Part shown: positions 45,598 to 54,260 of the stretch, piece by piece
How the letters are laid out: every line of letters begins with the position of its first letter
Position numbering within the stretch: the stretch's first letter is position 1
Assembly (NCBI RefSeq): GCF_012933385.1
Contig: NZ_JABBPN010000021.1
Coordinates: 24,305-88,304 of the forward strand
Origin: Paenibacillus lemnae
Lineage (GTDB): Bacteria; Bacillota; Bacilli; Paenibacillales; Paenibacillaceae
DNA length: 64,000 nt
Direction: 5' to 3'
Translations under genes and position numbers: made by a program
The notes under the pieces: model-generated
What the model was told of the DNA's origin: nothing
Database searches by the model: none
The model's input: the letters and a program-made list of their open reading frames with translations, nothing else

Positions 45598-46035
45598 CTA
45601 CCTGGTTTCTTCCGATAGTGTTTTTATTCGCTCAAGCGCTCTTGGCAGCCGGTCATTAAATATTTCCTCAAGTTCTTGCGGAACTTCGGTTTTAACCGTT
45701 AACGTAGTGACTCCATTAATCTCGTTTAGATAATAACTTTCTGTACCGCCACTCCACTCTTTATCACGTTCAAGTTGTCCGCTTTCTTTTGTATCTGCTT
45801 TGTGCCTAAACTTAACATATTCATTTCGATTCAGTGTTTCGATCAGACTTGTCACACCATAACCACTTGAGGATGATATAAACTGAATTTCATTTCCTTC
45901 GATCAGGTCTCCGCTCATATATGTGCCTTCATCAATGAGGTCTGCCCAGTCCCGAAACGTTGCGTCCTCCCAAAGCGTACTCCATACTGCTTCTTTACGG
46001 GCAGCAATTTCGATCGAGAATTGAATTTCTTTCAT
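45598..46035 (-). CDS. SRPBCC (START-like / AHSA1) protein
   Basis: 145 residues of the Bet v1-like fold: IQFSIEIAARKEAVWSTLWEDATFRDWAD at the N-terminus and an ALERIKTL helix at the C-terminus. Such proteins bind hydrophobic ligands; the ligand is unknown. AGAGGGG precedes the ATG, which overlaps the upstream TGA. Confidence 0.78.
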   Translation of the reverse strand: MKEIQFSIEIAARKEAVWSTLWEDATFRDWADLIDEGTYMSGDLIEGNEIQFISSSSGYGVTSLIETLNRNEYVKFRHKADTKESGQLERDKEWSGGTESYYLNEINGVTTLTVKTEVPQELEEIFNDRLPRALERIKTLSEETR

Positions 46036-46502
46036 TTGATTCCCCTCTTTCGCCTCATTATTATTGCACGAAGTCCTTCATCCAAATATAAATATATTAA
46101 TGCACCGACAACACCTATGATGTAAAAACCGAGACTCCTCCTGATGTCTTCAACGTAACTTCCGCCAATCACAACAAACAAGAGAATCGTAATAACAATT
46201 AAACCACCAACTGCGTAAACAACTGTATAGACCAATACTCTGAGTAAGATATTCGTGATACTGATCTTCAGATATTTTATTATTTGATCAATTAATATTG
46301 AAAAAAACGTCCCGCCTATCAAAATGACAGGTAAAGAATAGATCAAATACACAAACAACAAGCTTTGAAAAGTCCAAGGTGAGACATCTTCATTTTGTCG
46401 TGAAATTGACATATAGAAGTTACTAGCTAACAACAGAGACAATAGTATCGAAGATAATATTGCAGCAGATAATTTTCTTAATACGTAATACTTTTCTTTC
46501 AA
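46032..46502 (-). CDS. Four-helix membrane protein
   Basis: 156 residues from a TTG with AAAGGGGG upstream. Four hydrophobic helices are evident and the tail is strongly basic (RRKRGIK). It overlaps the SRPBCC gene by 4 nt, so the two are probably co-expressed. No family recognised. Confidence 0.65.
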   Translation of the reverse strand: MKEKYYVLRKLSAAILSSILLSLLLASNFYMSISRQNEDVSPWTFQSLLFVYLIYSLPVILIGGTFFSILIDQIIKYLKISITNILLRVLVYTVVYAVGGLIVITILLFVVIGGSYVEDIRRSLGFYIIGVVGALIYLYLDEGLRAIIMRRKRGIK

Positions 46503-46570
46503 TAAACATCCCCCTTTTGACTTTAATTATATACTTTTCGAAATCATATTTGTTAATTTTTACAAAAATA

Positions 46571-46595
46571 CCCCTCCGGCCATCGGCCGAAGGGG
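46571..46595 (-). terminator. Terminator of the second sugar ABC operon
   Basis: CCCCTTCGGCC and GGCCGGAGGGG form an 11-bp stem with one mismatch and a 3-nt loop; the minus strand continues TATTTTTG. It lies 13 nt after the permease stop. Confidence 0.85.
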
Positions 46596-46607
46596 CTCAC
46601 ATTTCTG

Positions 46608-47489
46608 CTAACCTTTCACACTTCCCAGCACAATGCCTTTTACGAAATAGCGCTGCAGGAAAGGATACACAAGCAGGATCGGCAGGGAGCCGATAAAGAT
46701 CTGTGCGGCTTTGAAGGTCCGGTTGGACACATCAGCCATAGCTGCGGCTTGATCTGCGGTCATGTTGGACAGGTTCTCCTGGACGATGACAGTCTGCAGG
46801 TAGCTGGACAGCGGATATTTTTCCGGTGAATTCATAAGAATCAAACCGTCGAACCAGGAGTTCCAATGCCCCACAATGGTGAACAAGGTCACGGTAGCCA
46901 TGGCTGGCAATGAAAGCGGTGCATAGATACGCCATAGGCTGGTCCAATATCCTCCCCCATCCATAAAGCAGGACTCCTCCACTTCTTTAGGCAACCCCCG
47001 GAAGAAATTCAGCAGAAGGATTACGTTAAATACAGGAAGCGCTCCAGGTATGACCAGTGCCCATAGGGTATCAATCAGTCCAGTATCCCGGACCGTCATG
47101 TACCAGGGGATCAGACCGCCTGAGAACAAGGTGGTGAACACAAAGATCCACGCGTAGGCGGTACGAAACTTCATCTGATGCGGTTCCTTGGAGAGCGGAT
47201 AGGCTACGAGCAGGGTCAGCAGCATGCTGATGCCGGTTCCAAGAATGACTCGCTGAACGGTAACCCACATGGAGATCAGAAACTGCGGTTTATTAAGAAC
47301 ATACTCATAAGAGCTCCACGTAAAGTCCACCGGCCACAGCTTCACTAACCCGGCAGTTGCAGCCCCCTTGGAACTGAGGGAAACCGCTAAGATATGCACG
47401 ATGGGCAGAAAGCAGAGCAGAGCTACAATGGTCAGCAGTGTATAGTTTATGAGTAAAAAAAGTCTGCGGCTGTTCGACACGTGATTCAT
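46608..47489 (-). CDS. Sugar ABC transporter permease (LplC/YtcP type)
   Basis: 293 residues with six membrane spans and the EAA-like loop (EVEESCFMDGGGYWTSLWRIYAP). The C-terminal FVKGIVLGSVKG is the hallmark of the LplC/YtcP group. AAAGGAG precedes the ATG. It is the last gene of a binding protein - LplB - LplC operon. Confidence 0.88.
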   Translation of the reverse strand: MNHVSNSRRLFLLINYTLLTIVALLCFLPIVHILAVSLSSKGAATAGLVKLWPVDFTWSSYEYVLNKPQFLISMWVTVQRVILGTGISMLLTLLVAYPLSKEPHQMKFRTAYAWIFVFTTLFSGGLIPWYMTVRDTGLIDTLWALVIPGALPVFNVILLLNFFRGLPKEVEESCFMDGGGYWTSLWRIYAPLSLPAMATVTLFTIVGHWNSWFDGLILMNSPEKYPLSSYLQTVIVQENLSNMTADQAAAMADVSNRTFKAAQIFIGSLPILLVYPFLQRYFVKGIVLGSVKG

Positions 47490-47504
47490 TGACTCTCTCC
47501 TTTT

Positions 47505-48401
47505 CTAGAAAATGCGGTAGTTGGCCAGTTTGGAAGCTAATACGTAGGAGACGACGATAAAGATCAGGGAAACCACGGATTTAAAGAGTCCGATGGCTGT
47601 ACCCACACTGTACTGCATGCCTTCCAGACCGATCCGGTAAATGAATGTATCCAGGATGTCCCCGCTCTCATAGACCATCGGGCTGTACAGGTTAAACACT
47701 TGATCAAATCCGGCGTTAAGCACATTCCCCAAACTTAGTACAGAAAGCAGAATAATAATCGGCACCATGCCCGGAAGCGTAACATGCCAGGTTTGTTTCC
47801 AGCGTCCTGCTCCATCTACGGTAGCGGCCTCGTACAGTGATGGGTCAATGGACGTCAGCGCTGCGAGATAAACAATCGTGCTGAAACCGAATTCCTTCCA
47901 TATATCTGTGACGACCAGCGTGTAAGGAAACCAGGTGTTGCTTCCCAGGAAGAAGATTGGTTCAATCCCGAACAAGCCAAGCAGCTGATTCAGAATGCCG
48001 GTGGTCGGTGACAGGATGTCGATAAAGATACCTCCAAGAATGACCCAGGACAAAAAGTGAGGCAGATAGATTAAGGTCTGGATCCCTCTTTTCATCAGCG
48101 CATTACGAATCTCATTCAGCATGAGGGCAATCGTAATAGGGACAACCAGCCCTCCGATGATCTTCATAAAAGCGATAAATACGGTGTTCCATATCACGCG
48201 CCCAATATCCGGTAAAGCAAACACATATTCAAAATTATCAAGTCCGATCCACTTCGAGCCGAACAGGCCTTTAAACGGTACAAACTGTTGAAACGCCATC
48301 ACAATCCCTGCCATTGGCCAGTAACTGTAGATCAGGACAATGATTAAACCCGGCAGTATCATAAGATGCAGGGGCCATTGGCGCCACAACCCTTTATTCA
48401 T
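47505..48401 (-). CDS. Sugar ABC transporter permease (LplB/YteP type)
   Basis: 298 residues. The start ATG at 48401 overlaps the binding-protein TGA (ATGA) and has GGAAG 8 nt upstream. The N-terminal segment WPLHLMILPGLIIVLIYSYWP and the coupling loop YEAATVDGAGRWKQTWHVTLP are typical of the LplB family. No ATPase gene is nearby, so it probably relies on a shared ATPase. Confidence 0.88.
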   Translation of the reverse strand: MNKGLWRQWPLHLMILPGLIIVLIYSYWPMAGIVMAFQQFVPFKGLFGSKWIGLDNFEYVFALPDIGRVIWNTVFIAFMKIIGGLVVPITIALMLNEIRNALMKRGIQTLIYLPHFLSWVILGGIFIDILSPTTGILNQLLGLFGIEPIFFLGSNTWFPYTLVVTDIWKEFGFSTIVYLAALTSIDPSLYEAATVDGAGRWKQTWHVTLPGMVPIIILLSVLSLGNVLNAGFDQVFNLYSPMVYESGDILDTFIYRIGLEGMQYSVGTAIGLFKSVVSLIFIVVSYVLASKLANYRIF

Positions 48402-50071
48402 TTGGATTGCTTCCATTCATTGACTTCTTGGGTAATACTGTCACCGCCGAGTTTTTTCCAGTCCTCTACAAATTTATCAAAAGCGTCTACTGAAGATTCT
48501 CCAATAATAATCTTGGTGAACACTTCCTGCTCCATCGTATCCAGTGTGGCTTTACGCTGCCCCATCGTTTCTGTTGGAGCTCCGACAAATCCGTTGCTGA
48601 TGACCTTGCCTTCATCGTTCAATATACGCAGCTGCTTCATCGAACCATCCGGGCCGCTCGCTTTATATCCGGACCATCCAGCCGGGTTGCTGCCATCCAG
48701 ATAACGAACGAACTCTTCATACATAATTTTCGTTTCTGCGCTGCTGATGCCCTCATCGCTCTTGGTTTCCAGAGCGGTCTCCAGCTCTTCCTGGCGGATC
48801 AAATCCTTATTAGGATTCACGACTTCAACCAGGGAGTATTTATTTACACCAATCGAATCCTTGTCGGTAGTGACGGTACCGTACTTCTCGAATTCTGCGT
48901 TATCGCTGTACAATTTCTCATAATATAAATTGGCCATTTTAATAATTGCTTCCGGGTGCTCAAACCCTTTAGTCACGACATAATAGTGCGAAACCGAGAA
49001 TGGCATTTGTACAGAAGCATTGCCGCCCTCTTGGGATGGAATCGGGTAAGACACCCAGTCGATCGAGCTGTCCTCTTTCACCATATCCCAGAATGGCCAT
49101 GCCGGATACCAGCTTGGACCTGACAGCAGACCAATCTTGTTGCTGGTAATGGTCTCAAACACTTTGATCGTATCTTTAACGCCAAACTCAGGATCAATCA
49201 GCTTGTTTTTGTACATCTCCTGAAGGCTTGCAAGTGCCGTTTTCATTTCCGGCTGAATGCTGCCATAGACCAGTTCGCCATCGCCCTTGTCTACCCAAAT
49301 CTGAGGGTAGGCCCCATAACCGTTCATAAACCCGATGGAGAAACCGCTTGTGCCCACATCTTTATTCAGTGCAAATCCATAGGTATCATCGACACCGTTC
49401 CCATCAGGATCCTGCGTGGCAAAAGCTTCGGCAATCTTGATCACATCTTCTATGGTAGACGGTGGATCGAGGTTTAGCTTCTCCATCCAGTCTGCCCGGA
49501 CCCATAGCAGTGGAGCGGACCCGCCAATGACCGGCTGTGTGGAAGGCATGGCAAGCAGCTTTCCGTCAAATGTTGCAGACGGCAGGGCATTGGGATCAAT
49601 ATTCATCACCTTTTTGAGATCGTCACTGGCATAGTTCTCAAAAGCTGCAGTCAGATCTGCAAGCTGTCCGGCATCTGCCAGCTGTCTGAGCTGGGTAGCA
49701 TTTACTTCAAGGATGTCGGGAAGATCATTCGATGCAATCGCGATGTTCACCTTGGAATCGTACTGCTCCTTACCGGTTACAATCCATTTGTAATTCAGGT
49801 TCATCCCGAGTTCTGTGTACAAGTCAGTCCATACATTGTTTTTGATATCCTGACCTTCAGGGAATTTCACTTCTTCACCCACATATCGGATGGCATCAAT
49901 AGAGATCGCAGGTTCAAATGCTCCCATCGGCTCCACAGGACCTTCTATTATTTGTTCCGGTTCCTCGGACTTCGTCTCAGCCCCTTCATTTCCTCCTCCG
50001 CATGCACTCAGCAGCATGGTGAACAGCATACATCCAACTAATGAAACATAGGCCATTTTCTTGCTTCTCAT
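48398..50071 (-). CDS. Sugar-binding lipoprotein (LplA/YtcQ type)
   Basis: 557 residues with a signal peptide ending in the lipobox LLSACGGG, an acidic linker, and a family 1-like binding domain of the large LplA/YtcQ group (LPSATFDGKLLAMPSTQ, DPDGNGVDDTYGFALN). The operon has no glycosidase of its own, so the ligand cannot be inferred from neighbours. It is preceded by a cre site and a 12-bp inverted repeat. Confidence 0.9.
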   Translation of the reverse strand: MRSKKMAYVSLVGCMLFTMLLSACGGGNEGAETKSEEPEQIIEGPVEPMGAFEPAISIDAIRYVGEEVKFPEGQDIKNNVWTDLYTELGMNLNYKWIVTGKEQYDSKVNIAIASNDLPDILEVNATQLRQLADAGQLADLTAAFENYASDDLKKVMNIDPNALPSATFDGKLLAMPSTQPVIGGSAPLLWVRADWMEKLNLDPPSTIEDVIKIAEAFATQDPDGNGVDDTYGFALNKDVGTSGFSIGFMNGYGAYPQIWVDKGDGELVYGSIQPEMKTALASLQEMYKNKLIDPEFGVKDTIKVFETITSNKIGLLSGPSWYPAWPFWDMVKEDSSIDWVSYPIPSQEGGNASVQMPFSVSHYYVVTKGFEHPEAIIKMANLYYEKLYSDNAEFEKYGTVTTDKDSIGVNKYSLVEVVNPNKDLIRQEELETALETKSDEGISSAETKIMYEEFVRYLDGSNPAGWSGYKASGPDGSMKQLRILNDEGKVISNGFVGAPTETMGQRKATLDTMEQEVFTKIIIGESSVDAFDKFVEDWKKLGGDSITQEVNEWKQSK

Positions 50072-50091
50072 GCCTTCATCACTCTCCCTTT

Positions 50092-50106
50092 TTGTAAGCG
50101 TTTACT
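50092..50106. promoter_or_regulatory. cre site in front of the LplA-type binding-protein gene
   Basis: TTGTAAGCGTTTACT fits the CcpA consensus (WTGNAARCGNWWWCA) with one mismatch at the last base. It lies between the presumed -10 (TATAAT on the minus strand at 50116-50121) and the start codon, where CcpA would block elongation. Confidence 0.65.
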
Positions 50107-50124
50107 ATGTAGTTCATTATAAAC

Positions 50125-50166
50125 AGCAAAGTAAACCCGCCTCTACTCAACGCTGTTTACTTTGCT
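50125..50166. repeat. Perfect 12-bp inverted repeat upstream of the LplABC operon
   Basis: AGCAAAGTAAAC (50125-50136) and GTTTACTTTGCT (50155-50166) are exact reverse complements separated by 18 nt. They flank the -35 position of the transporter promoter. No T run follows on either strand, so a terminator role is unlikely; binding of the AraC-type response regulator encoded just upstream is the best guess. Confidence 0.6.
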
Positions 50167-50175
50167 ATCTTCTGT

Positions 50176-51864
50176 TTACTTGTTTACCAATTCACGATAT
50201 TGCTGTGGTGTGAGATGGGTAGCTTTTTTGAAAAACCGGTAAAAATATGGCGGCGAAATGAACCCAAGCGCCGTGGCAATCTCATGAACTTTGGTATCTG
50301 TTTCCTGCAGCAGCTGCTTAGCACGGTTTAACCGGGCCGCATGAATCGTCTCGGATAGTCCTTCTCCGCTGATTTGTTTGTACAGCCTGGATAAGTAGGA
50401 AGGATTATGTCCGACCGCCTCTCCGATTCTCGTTAAAGACAGATCCCCGCCCAGATTACGCTCGATATACCGGTTAACCTTGGCAACCACTTCGTGTTCT
50501 TCCTCGTACCTGCCCTGCTCCGCAGCCTGAAAGATCAGGTCTCCGGTCTCTATTAAATAATCGGCTGCCTGCTTCCAGGAATCGTGCAGTTCATATCGGG
50601 TGAGCTTCTCGAGATCCACTAATTTGTCAGACGTCTCTAGATGATGAGCGGTTAGATGAAGCCGGGTCAGGTAAGGCAGGTACATCGATACCACATCATA
50701 GTAAATCTCCATATTCAGGGCAGTATCAGCGTCATTCGAGTACAGGGTATCGCCCATCAATGCATGAAATACCGAATGAAATTCATCACGATTTCCCTGC
50801 TCAATGCAGAACCGAAGCAGCTCTGCTCCATTTCTTCTGGATGTTCCAGACCGCAGCAAGGGAGTATTTCCATTGCGAGCATGGATGTTTTGTTCCACTG
50901 CAGCTTCTTCGATTAACAACGTCTGTGCACCGATGCCTAAACCGCTTCCCAACAGCAGCTTAATGTCCTCCACTTTGTCTGCTAACTGGCTCCACGCCGA
51001 CCACTGTGAAGAACAGGCAAGAGAAACTTGAAGCTGCAGCAGCGTCTCGGCCACCTGCTGAATTCGTTCCATGGTTCCGTGCACAAAACACATGACCTGT
51101 TCTCTGCGCTCCCTATCATTCAGGTCATCAGGCCCGATATGATCCCGGCACTGAATCACCCATATGATTCTGGAACGGTCATATTCGGCAGCGATAAGAC
51201 AGACCATGGGGCTTAGCAGCTCCTGAACAATATTCTGAAGAGCATATAAATCCAGTGCGTGCGAAGAGGCATGCCCCTCTCTCCAGGTATCCACTCTGCC
51301 TATTAGCAAGAGACAAGGATCATAAGGATTCAATTCCATCTCCAGTTCGTGAAACCAGCGCTCAATCTCACTCAACGTATGGGAACGTCCCTTGAGCAAA
51401 TCACTGATGTATTGTTTTTGCAGAAATGGTCTTGCACGAAGAAGCCGTTCCTGCGCCTGTGCAATCCAGTGCCTGGATTCCATCTCCTGGTCCAGTATCC
51501 GGACCGCCTTCTCTACGGCACGCAGTACTGCATCATTGCCTTCCGTCTTTAAAATATAATCCAGCGTACCTTGTCTCGTCGCCTCGTGGATGTATTGAAA
51601 ATCATCATGCCCTGTTAAAAAAATCACTTTACAAGCAGGCCAGCGGTTCTTGATCTCCTTCTGCAGTGAAAGCCCGCTGGCTCCAGGCATATTGATATCA
51701 GTCAGCACGATATCCATTTTAGTCTGCTTTAATATCTCCAGCGCAGAGGATGACGAGTAAGAGCGGTGAACTTCGACATGCAGCTCATCCGCACTTTCAA
51801 GGGCGTGGACTAAGCCGTGAACGATAATAGGCTCATCATCAACTACAAGCAGCCGGTATATCAT
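50176..51864 (-). CDS. Response regulator, YesN type with AraC DNA-binding domain
   Basis: 562 residues. Receiver domain 1-120 with phosphoacceptor Asp in MDIVLTDINMPGASG; C-terminal AraC-type double helix-turn-helix (LSLTRIGEAVGHNPSYLSRLYKQISG and TKVHEIATALGFISPPYFYRFFKKAT). AAAGGAGG precedes the ATG, which overlaps the kinase stop by 4 nt. Likely activator of the transporter operon immediately downstream. Confidence 0.92.
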   Translation of the reverse strand: MIYRLLVVDDEPIIVHGLVHALESADELHVEVHRSYSSSSALEILKQTKMDIVLTDINMPGASGLSLQKEIKNRWPACKVIFLTGHDDFQYIHEATRQGTLDYILKTEGNDAVLRAVEKAVRILDQEMESRHWIAQAQERLLRARPFLQKQYISDLLKGRSHTLSEIERWFHELEMELNPYDPCLLLIGRVDTWREGHASSHALDLYALQNIVQELLSPMVCLIAAEYDRSRIIWVIQCRDHIGPDDLNDRERREQVMCFVHGTMERIQQVAETLLQLQVSLACSSQWSAWSQLADKVEDIKLLLGSGLGIGAQTLLIEEAAVEQNIHARNGNTPLLRSGTSRRNGAELLRFCIEQGNRDEFHSVFHALMGDTLYSNDADTALNMEIYYDVVSMYLPYLTRLHLTAHHLETSDKLVDLEKLTRYELHDSWKQAADYLIETGDLIFQAAEQGRYEEEHEVVAKVNRYIERNLGGDLSLTRIGEAVGHNPSYLSRLYKQISGEGLSETIHAARLNRAKQLLQETDTKVHEIATALGFISPPYFYRFFKKATHLTPQQYRELVNK

Positions 51865-53612
51865 AGATGTTCCTCCTTTTCAGCCGGAAGGATCATCTCA
51901 ACGCGCAGCCCTCCCAGCTCTCCTCTTGAAAAAGACAAGCCTCCGTCTTTCCCGTATTTCAAACGCAGCCGGTGATGCACATTAAACAGGCCCGTCATAT
52001 CCTCCGTAAGATCACTGAATTGAAGGCGCTCCTGAAGCTGCTGCAGCTGTTCATCTGTCAGATGCTGTCCATTATCCTCTACACTGATTATCAGATGATC
52101 ATTGACCAGCTTCATGCGGATTTCTATAATCCCGCCCTGTTCGATGTGATCCATACCATGTTCATAGGCATTTTCGAGCAGCGGCTGCAGGATAAGCAGA
52201 GGTACTTTTCGATTCTGCTGCCCATCCGGAATGGCGTCCCAGGAGGCAGTGATTCTGGGCTGGAACCGAATCGACTGAATCTGGGTATAGGCTTGGGCAT
52301 GGCTGACCTCAGCGCACAGGCTGACCTCATCATGACCGCTCTTCGTAATAAATCTAAAGTATTCTCCTAGATGTTTGGTAAAGGGTAAAATGTTGTCTAT
52401 GTCCCACATCTCAGCCATTTGATGCAGTGTAAAGAAACTGTTGTACAGGAAATGAGGATTGATCTGGGATTGCAGCTGTTTTAATTCGGATCTTTGCGAA
52501 CGTATTTTTTGCTTGTAAGATTCATCAATCAATCCCTGCATTCTCTTCACCATGGCATTGTATTGTTCATACAGATACCGGAATTCATCGCTTGGTTTAT
52601 GATTCAGCTCCAGCCTCTCCAGATTGTTCAGATCCATCTTGCGGAAGGAACGAACTAGCAGGTATAAGGGCCGATGGATTCTTTGATAAATCCAGGAGGA
52701 GAACAGGATCACCACCAGCAGTGAAATGCCGGACAACACGAAGAATATCGTTTTATACTTGCCAAGCGGGCCTTCAAAATCAGCCATGGGAGTATGTACA
52801 GCCAGCAGCAGATTAAGCTCTGCAGACTCCTCTATATATACATGGTAATCGATATCTTCATAACGAAGTGTCGTATCGAATGCCGTAAAATCGGTCGTGT
52901 CATTCTTCTTCATCTGAGCTAGCAGAGCCTTGTCAAAACCCTGCCTGCTGGTGTCCTGTAACACCCAGGATTGATTCAAGGAAATGATTGATGCCCCGCT
53001 GCCCTTGGTATTCAGCTGTTTTAAGGAGTCTTCTATCCGATTGATATCAAACTGAACGGCGATGACAAAATTGGGCTCCTGCCCGGTATGCATTGTCTCC
53101 GGATATACCATCCCCATCTGTAAGCTCTCGTTCCAGACATGCAGCTCGCTGTTCTGGGCTTCCATAATTGCTCCCCACCTGGTCTCCGGCATGGAAGGGT
53201 TGTAGGAAGACTCTCGAAGTGTCATTTGCAGCTGCGGAATATAGGTTTCAGCTGAGTTTATGTATGAATTCGAATTTTTGAGCAGCCGCATCTGATCCTG
53301 CACCCGGTTGACGGCTTGAAAGTATTCGGACCTGCTCATCGCCGGAGAGATCGTGCTGAGCTTCTGAATGTCCTTGTCCTGGGACAAATAATGTATCAGC
53401 CTCTGGGTCGCCGCCATCTCCTGTTCAAAAGTGTTCATAAACAGCCGGGATCTTGCGTGCAGAGACTGAGTCAAATCATGCCTCACGCTGTCCGATGCCG
53501 ACTCGTTGAGGTATATCGCTGCGCCGTACATGGGAACCACTGCCAACAGGAAACCCAGCACCAGCTTAACAAAGATCGAAGAACGATCTTGAACGACCCG
53601 CCTCAGATTCAT
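51861..53612 (-). CDS. Sensor histidine kinase, YesM type
   Basis: 583 residues with two membrane helices (about 15-35 and 282-302) bounding an extracellular sensor domain. A HAMP-like segment (RPLYLLVRSFRKMDLNNLERL) is followed by the His_kinase domain (QINPHFLYNSFFTLHQM) and an HATPase with N-box LLENAYEHGMDH. AAAGGAG is upstream. It pairs with the overlapping response regulator. Confidence 0.92.
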   Translation of the reverse strand: MNLRRVVQDRSSIFVKLVLGFLLAVVPMYGAAIYLNESASDSVRHDLTQSLHARSRLFMNTFEQEMAATQRLIHYLSQDKDIQKLSTISPAMSRSEYFQAVNRVQDQMRLLKNSNSYINSAETYIPQLQMTLRESSYNPSMPETRWGAIMEAQNSELHVWNESLQMGMVYPETMHTGQEPNFVIAVQFDINRIEDSLKQLNTKGSGASIISLNQSWVLQDTSRQGFDKALLAQMKKNDTTDFTAFDTTLRYEDIDYHVYIEESAELNLLLAVHTPMADFEGPLGKYKTIFFVLSGISLLVVILFSSWIYQRIHRPLYLLVRSFRKMDLNNLERLELNHKPSDEFRYLYEQYNAMVKRMQGLIDESYKQKIRSQRSELKQLQSQINPHFLYNSFFTLHQMAEMWDIDNILPFTKHLGEYFRFITKSGHDEVSLCAEVSHAQAYTQIQSIRFQPRITASWDAIPDGQQNRKVPLLILQPLLENAYEHGMDHIEQGGIIEIRMKLVNDHLIISVEDNGQHLTDEQLQQLQERLQFSDLTEDMTGLFNVHHRLRLKYGKDGGLSFSRGELGGLRVEMILPAEKEEHL

Positions 53613-53679
53613 GCAGTATGACGCTCCTTTCTGTTTAACAGATCGGTTTGCAGACGGAAAATATATAGTGCCTGCCCAA

Positions 53680-53694
53680 TGTTAACGCTCTCAT
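53680..53694 (-). promoter_or_regulatory. cre-like site upstream of the kinase-regulator pair
   Basis: On the minus strand ATGAGAGCGTTAACA fits WTGNAARCGNWWWCA with a single mismatch. It lies 68 nt upstream of the kinase start, so CcpA may also act on the regulators. Confidence 0.4.
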
Positions 53695-53717
53695 ATTAAA
53701 TGATGTACTATATTTAA

Positions 53718-53749
53718 TAAAGACCAAGTGTGCGAACACTCGGTCTTTA
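53718..53749. terminator. Terminator between the kinase operon and a hypothetical gene
   Basis: TAAAGACC, a mismatch, then AGTGT pair with ACACT and GGTCTTTA. Both ends are A/T rich. It ends the minus-strand hypothetical gene that stops at 53785. Confidence 0.75.
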
Positions 53750-53784
53750 CTATTTTTGCATGAAATTTTATTGTTATTAATTAG

Positions 53785-54066
53785 TTAAGTGTGTAACTCT
53801 AATATTTTCAGGTTTTCGTCATTACTGCGTCTCACTCTCATTAACGGGTCACGACGAAGACGTATCACAAACTCTTGATTTGAAGTATGATACACCAAGT
53901 TTCCTGGCTTTGCTTGAAAAAACTCTTTATTAGCATCTTGCTTAGAAATTGCACGAATAGGGGCGACTTCATCTACTATTTTTTTGTTGCCTTCTTCATG
54001 ATAATTAAGTATGGACACTAGAACAAATTGGTCAGGAAATAACTCTCTTACTTCTTGCCATTTCAT
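53785..54066 (-). CDS. Conserved hypothetical protein (MKWQEVRELFPDQFV family)
   Basis: 93 residues starting MKWQEVRELFPDQFVLVSIL with AGGAGGTAG 6 nt upstream. The rest follows a simple order: an acidic bridge, VAPIRAISKQDANKEFF, then LVYHTSNQEFVIRLRRD. A second, frameshifted copy of this family lies near 60.5 kb in the same window. The family is small, soluble and without known role. Confidence 0.7.
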   Translation of the reverse strand: MKWQEVRELFPDQFVLVSILNYHEEGNKKIVDEVAPIRAISKQDANKEFFQAKPGNLVYHTSNQEFVIRLRRDPLMRVRRSNDENLKILELHT

Positions 54067-54260
54067 ACGTTCTACCTCCTACAAATTCTTTCTCCTCAAT
54101 TTTTTTTGCTATCTAGATTTTAGCATATTTGTAGTTTGTATTCTCAATATTTTCAGCCTATTGTCTGAATTCTTCAACACAGACAGCTTGTCAAACCTGT
54201 TTATTCATGAGATAATCATGGTTTTCCTACTAAGAATATGATGCAGCTGGAGGCGTAAGC

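Noticed and set aside
50125..50166. 12-bp inverted repeat as a terminator of the kinase-regulator pair
   Set aside because: The loop is 18 nt and no T run follows on the minus strand, while a promoter -35 lies between the arms.
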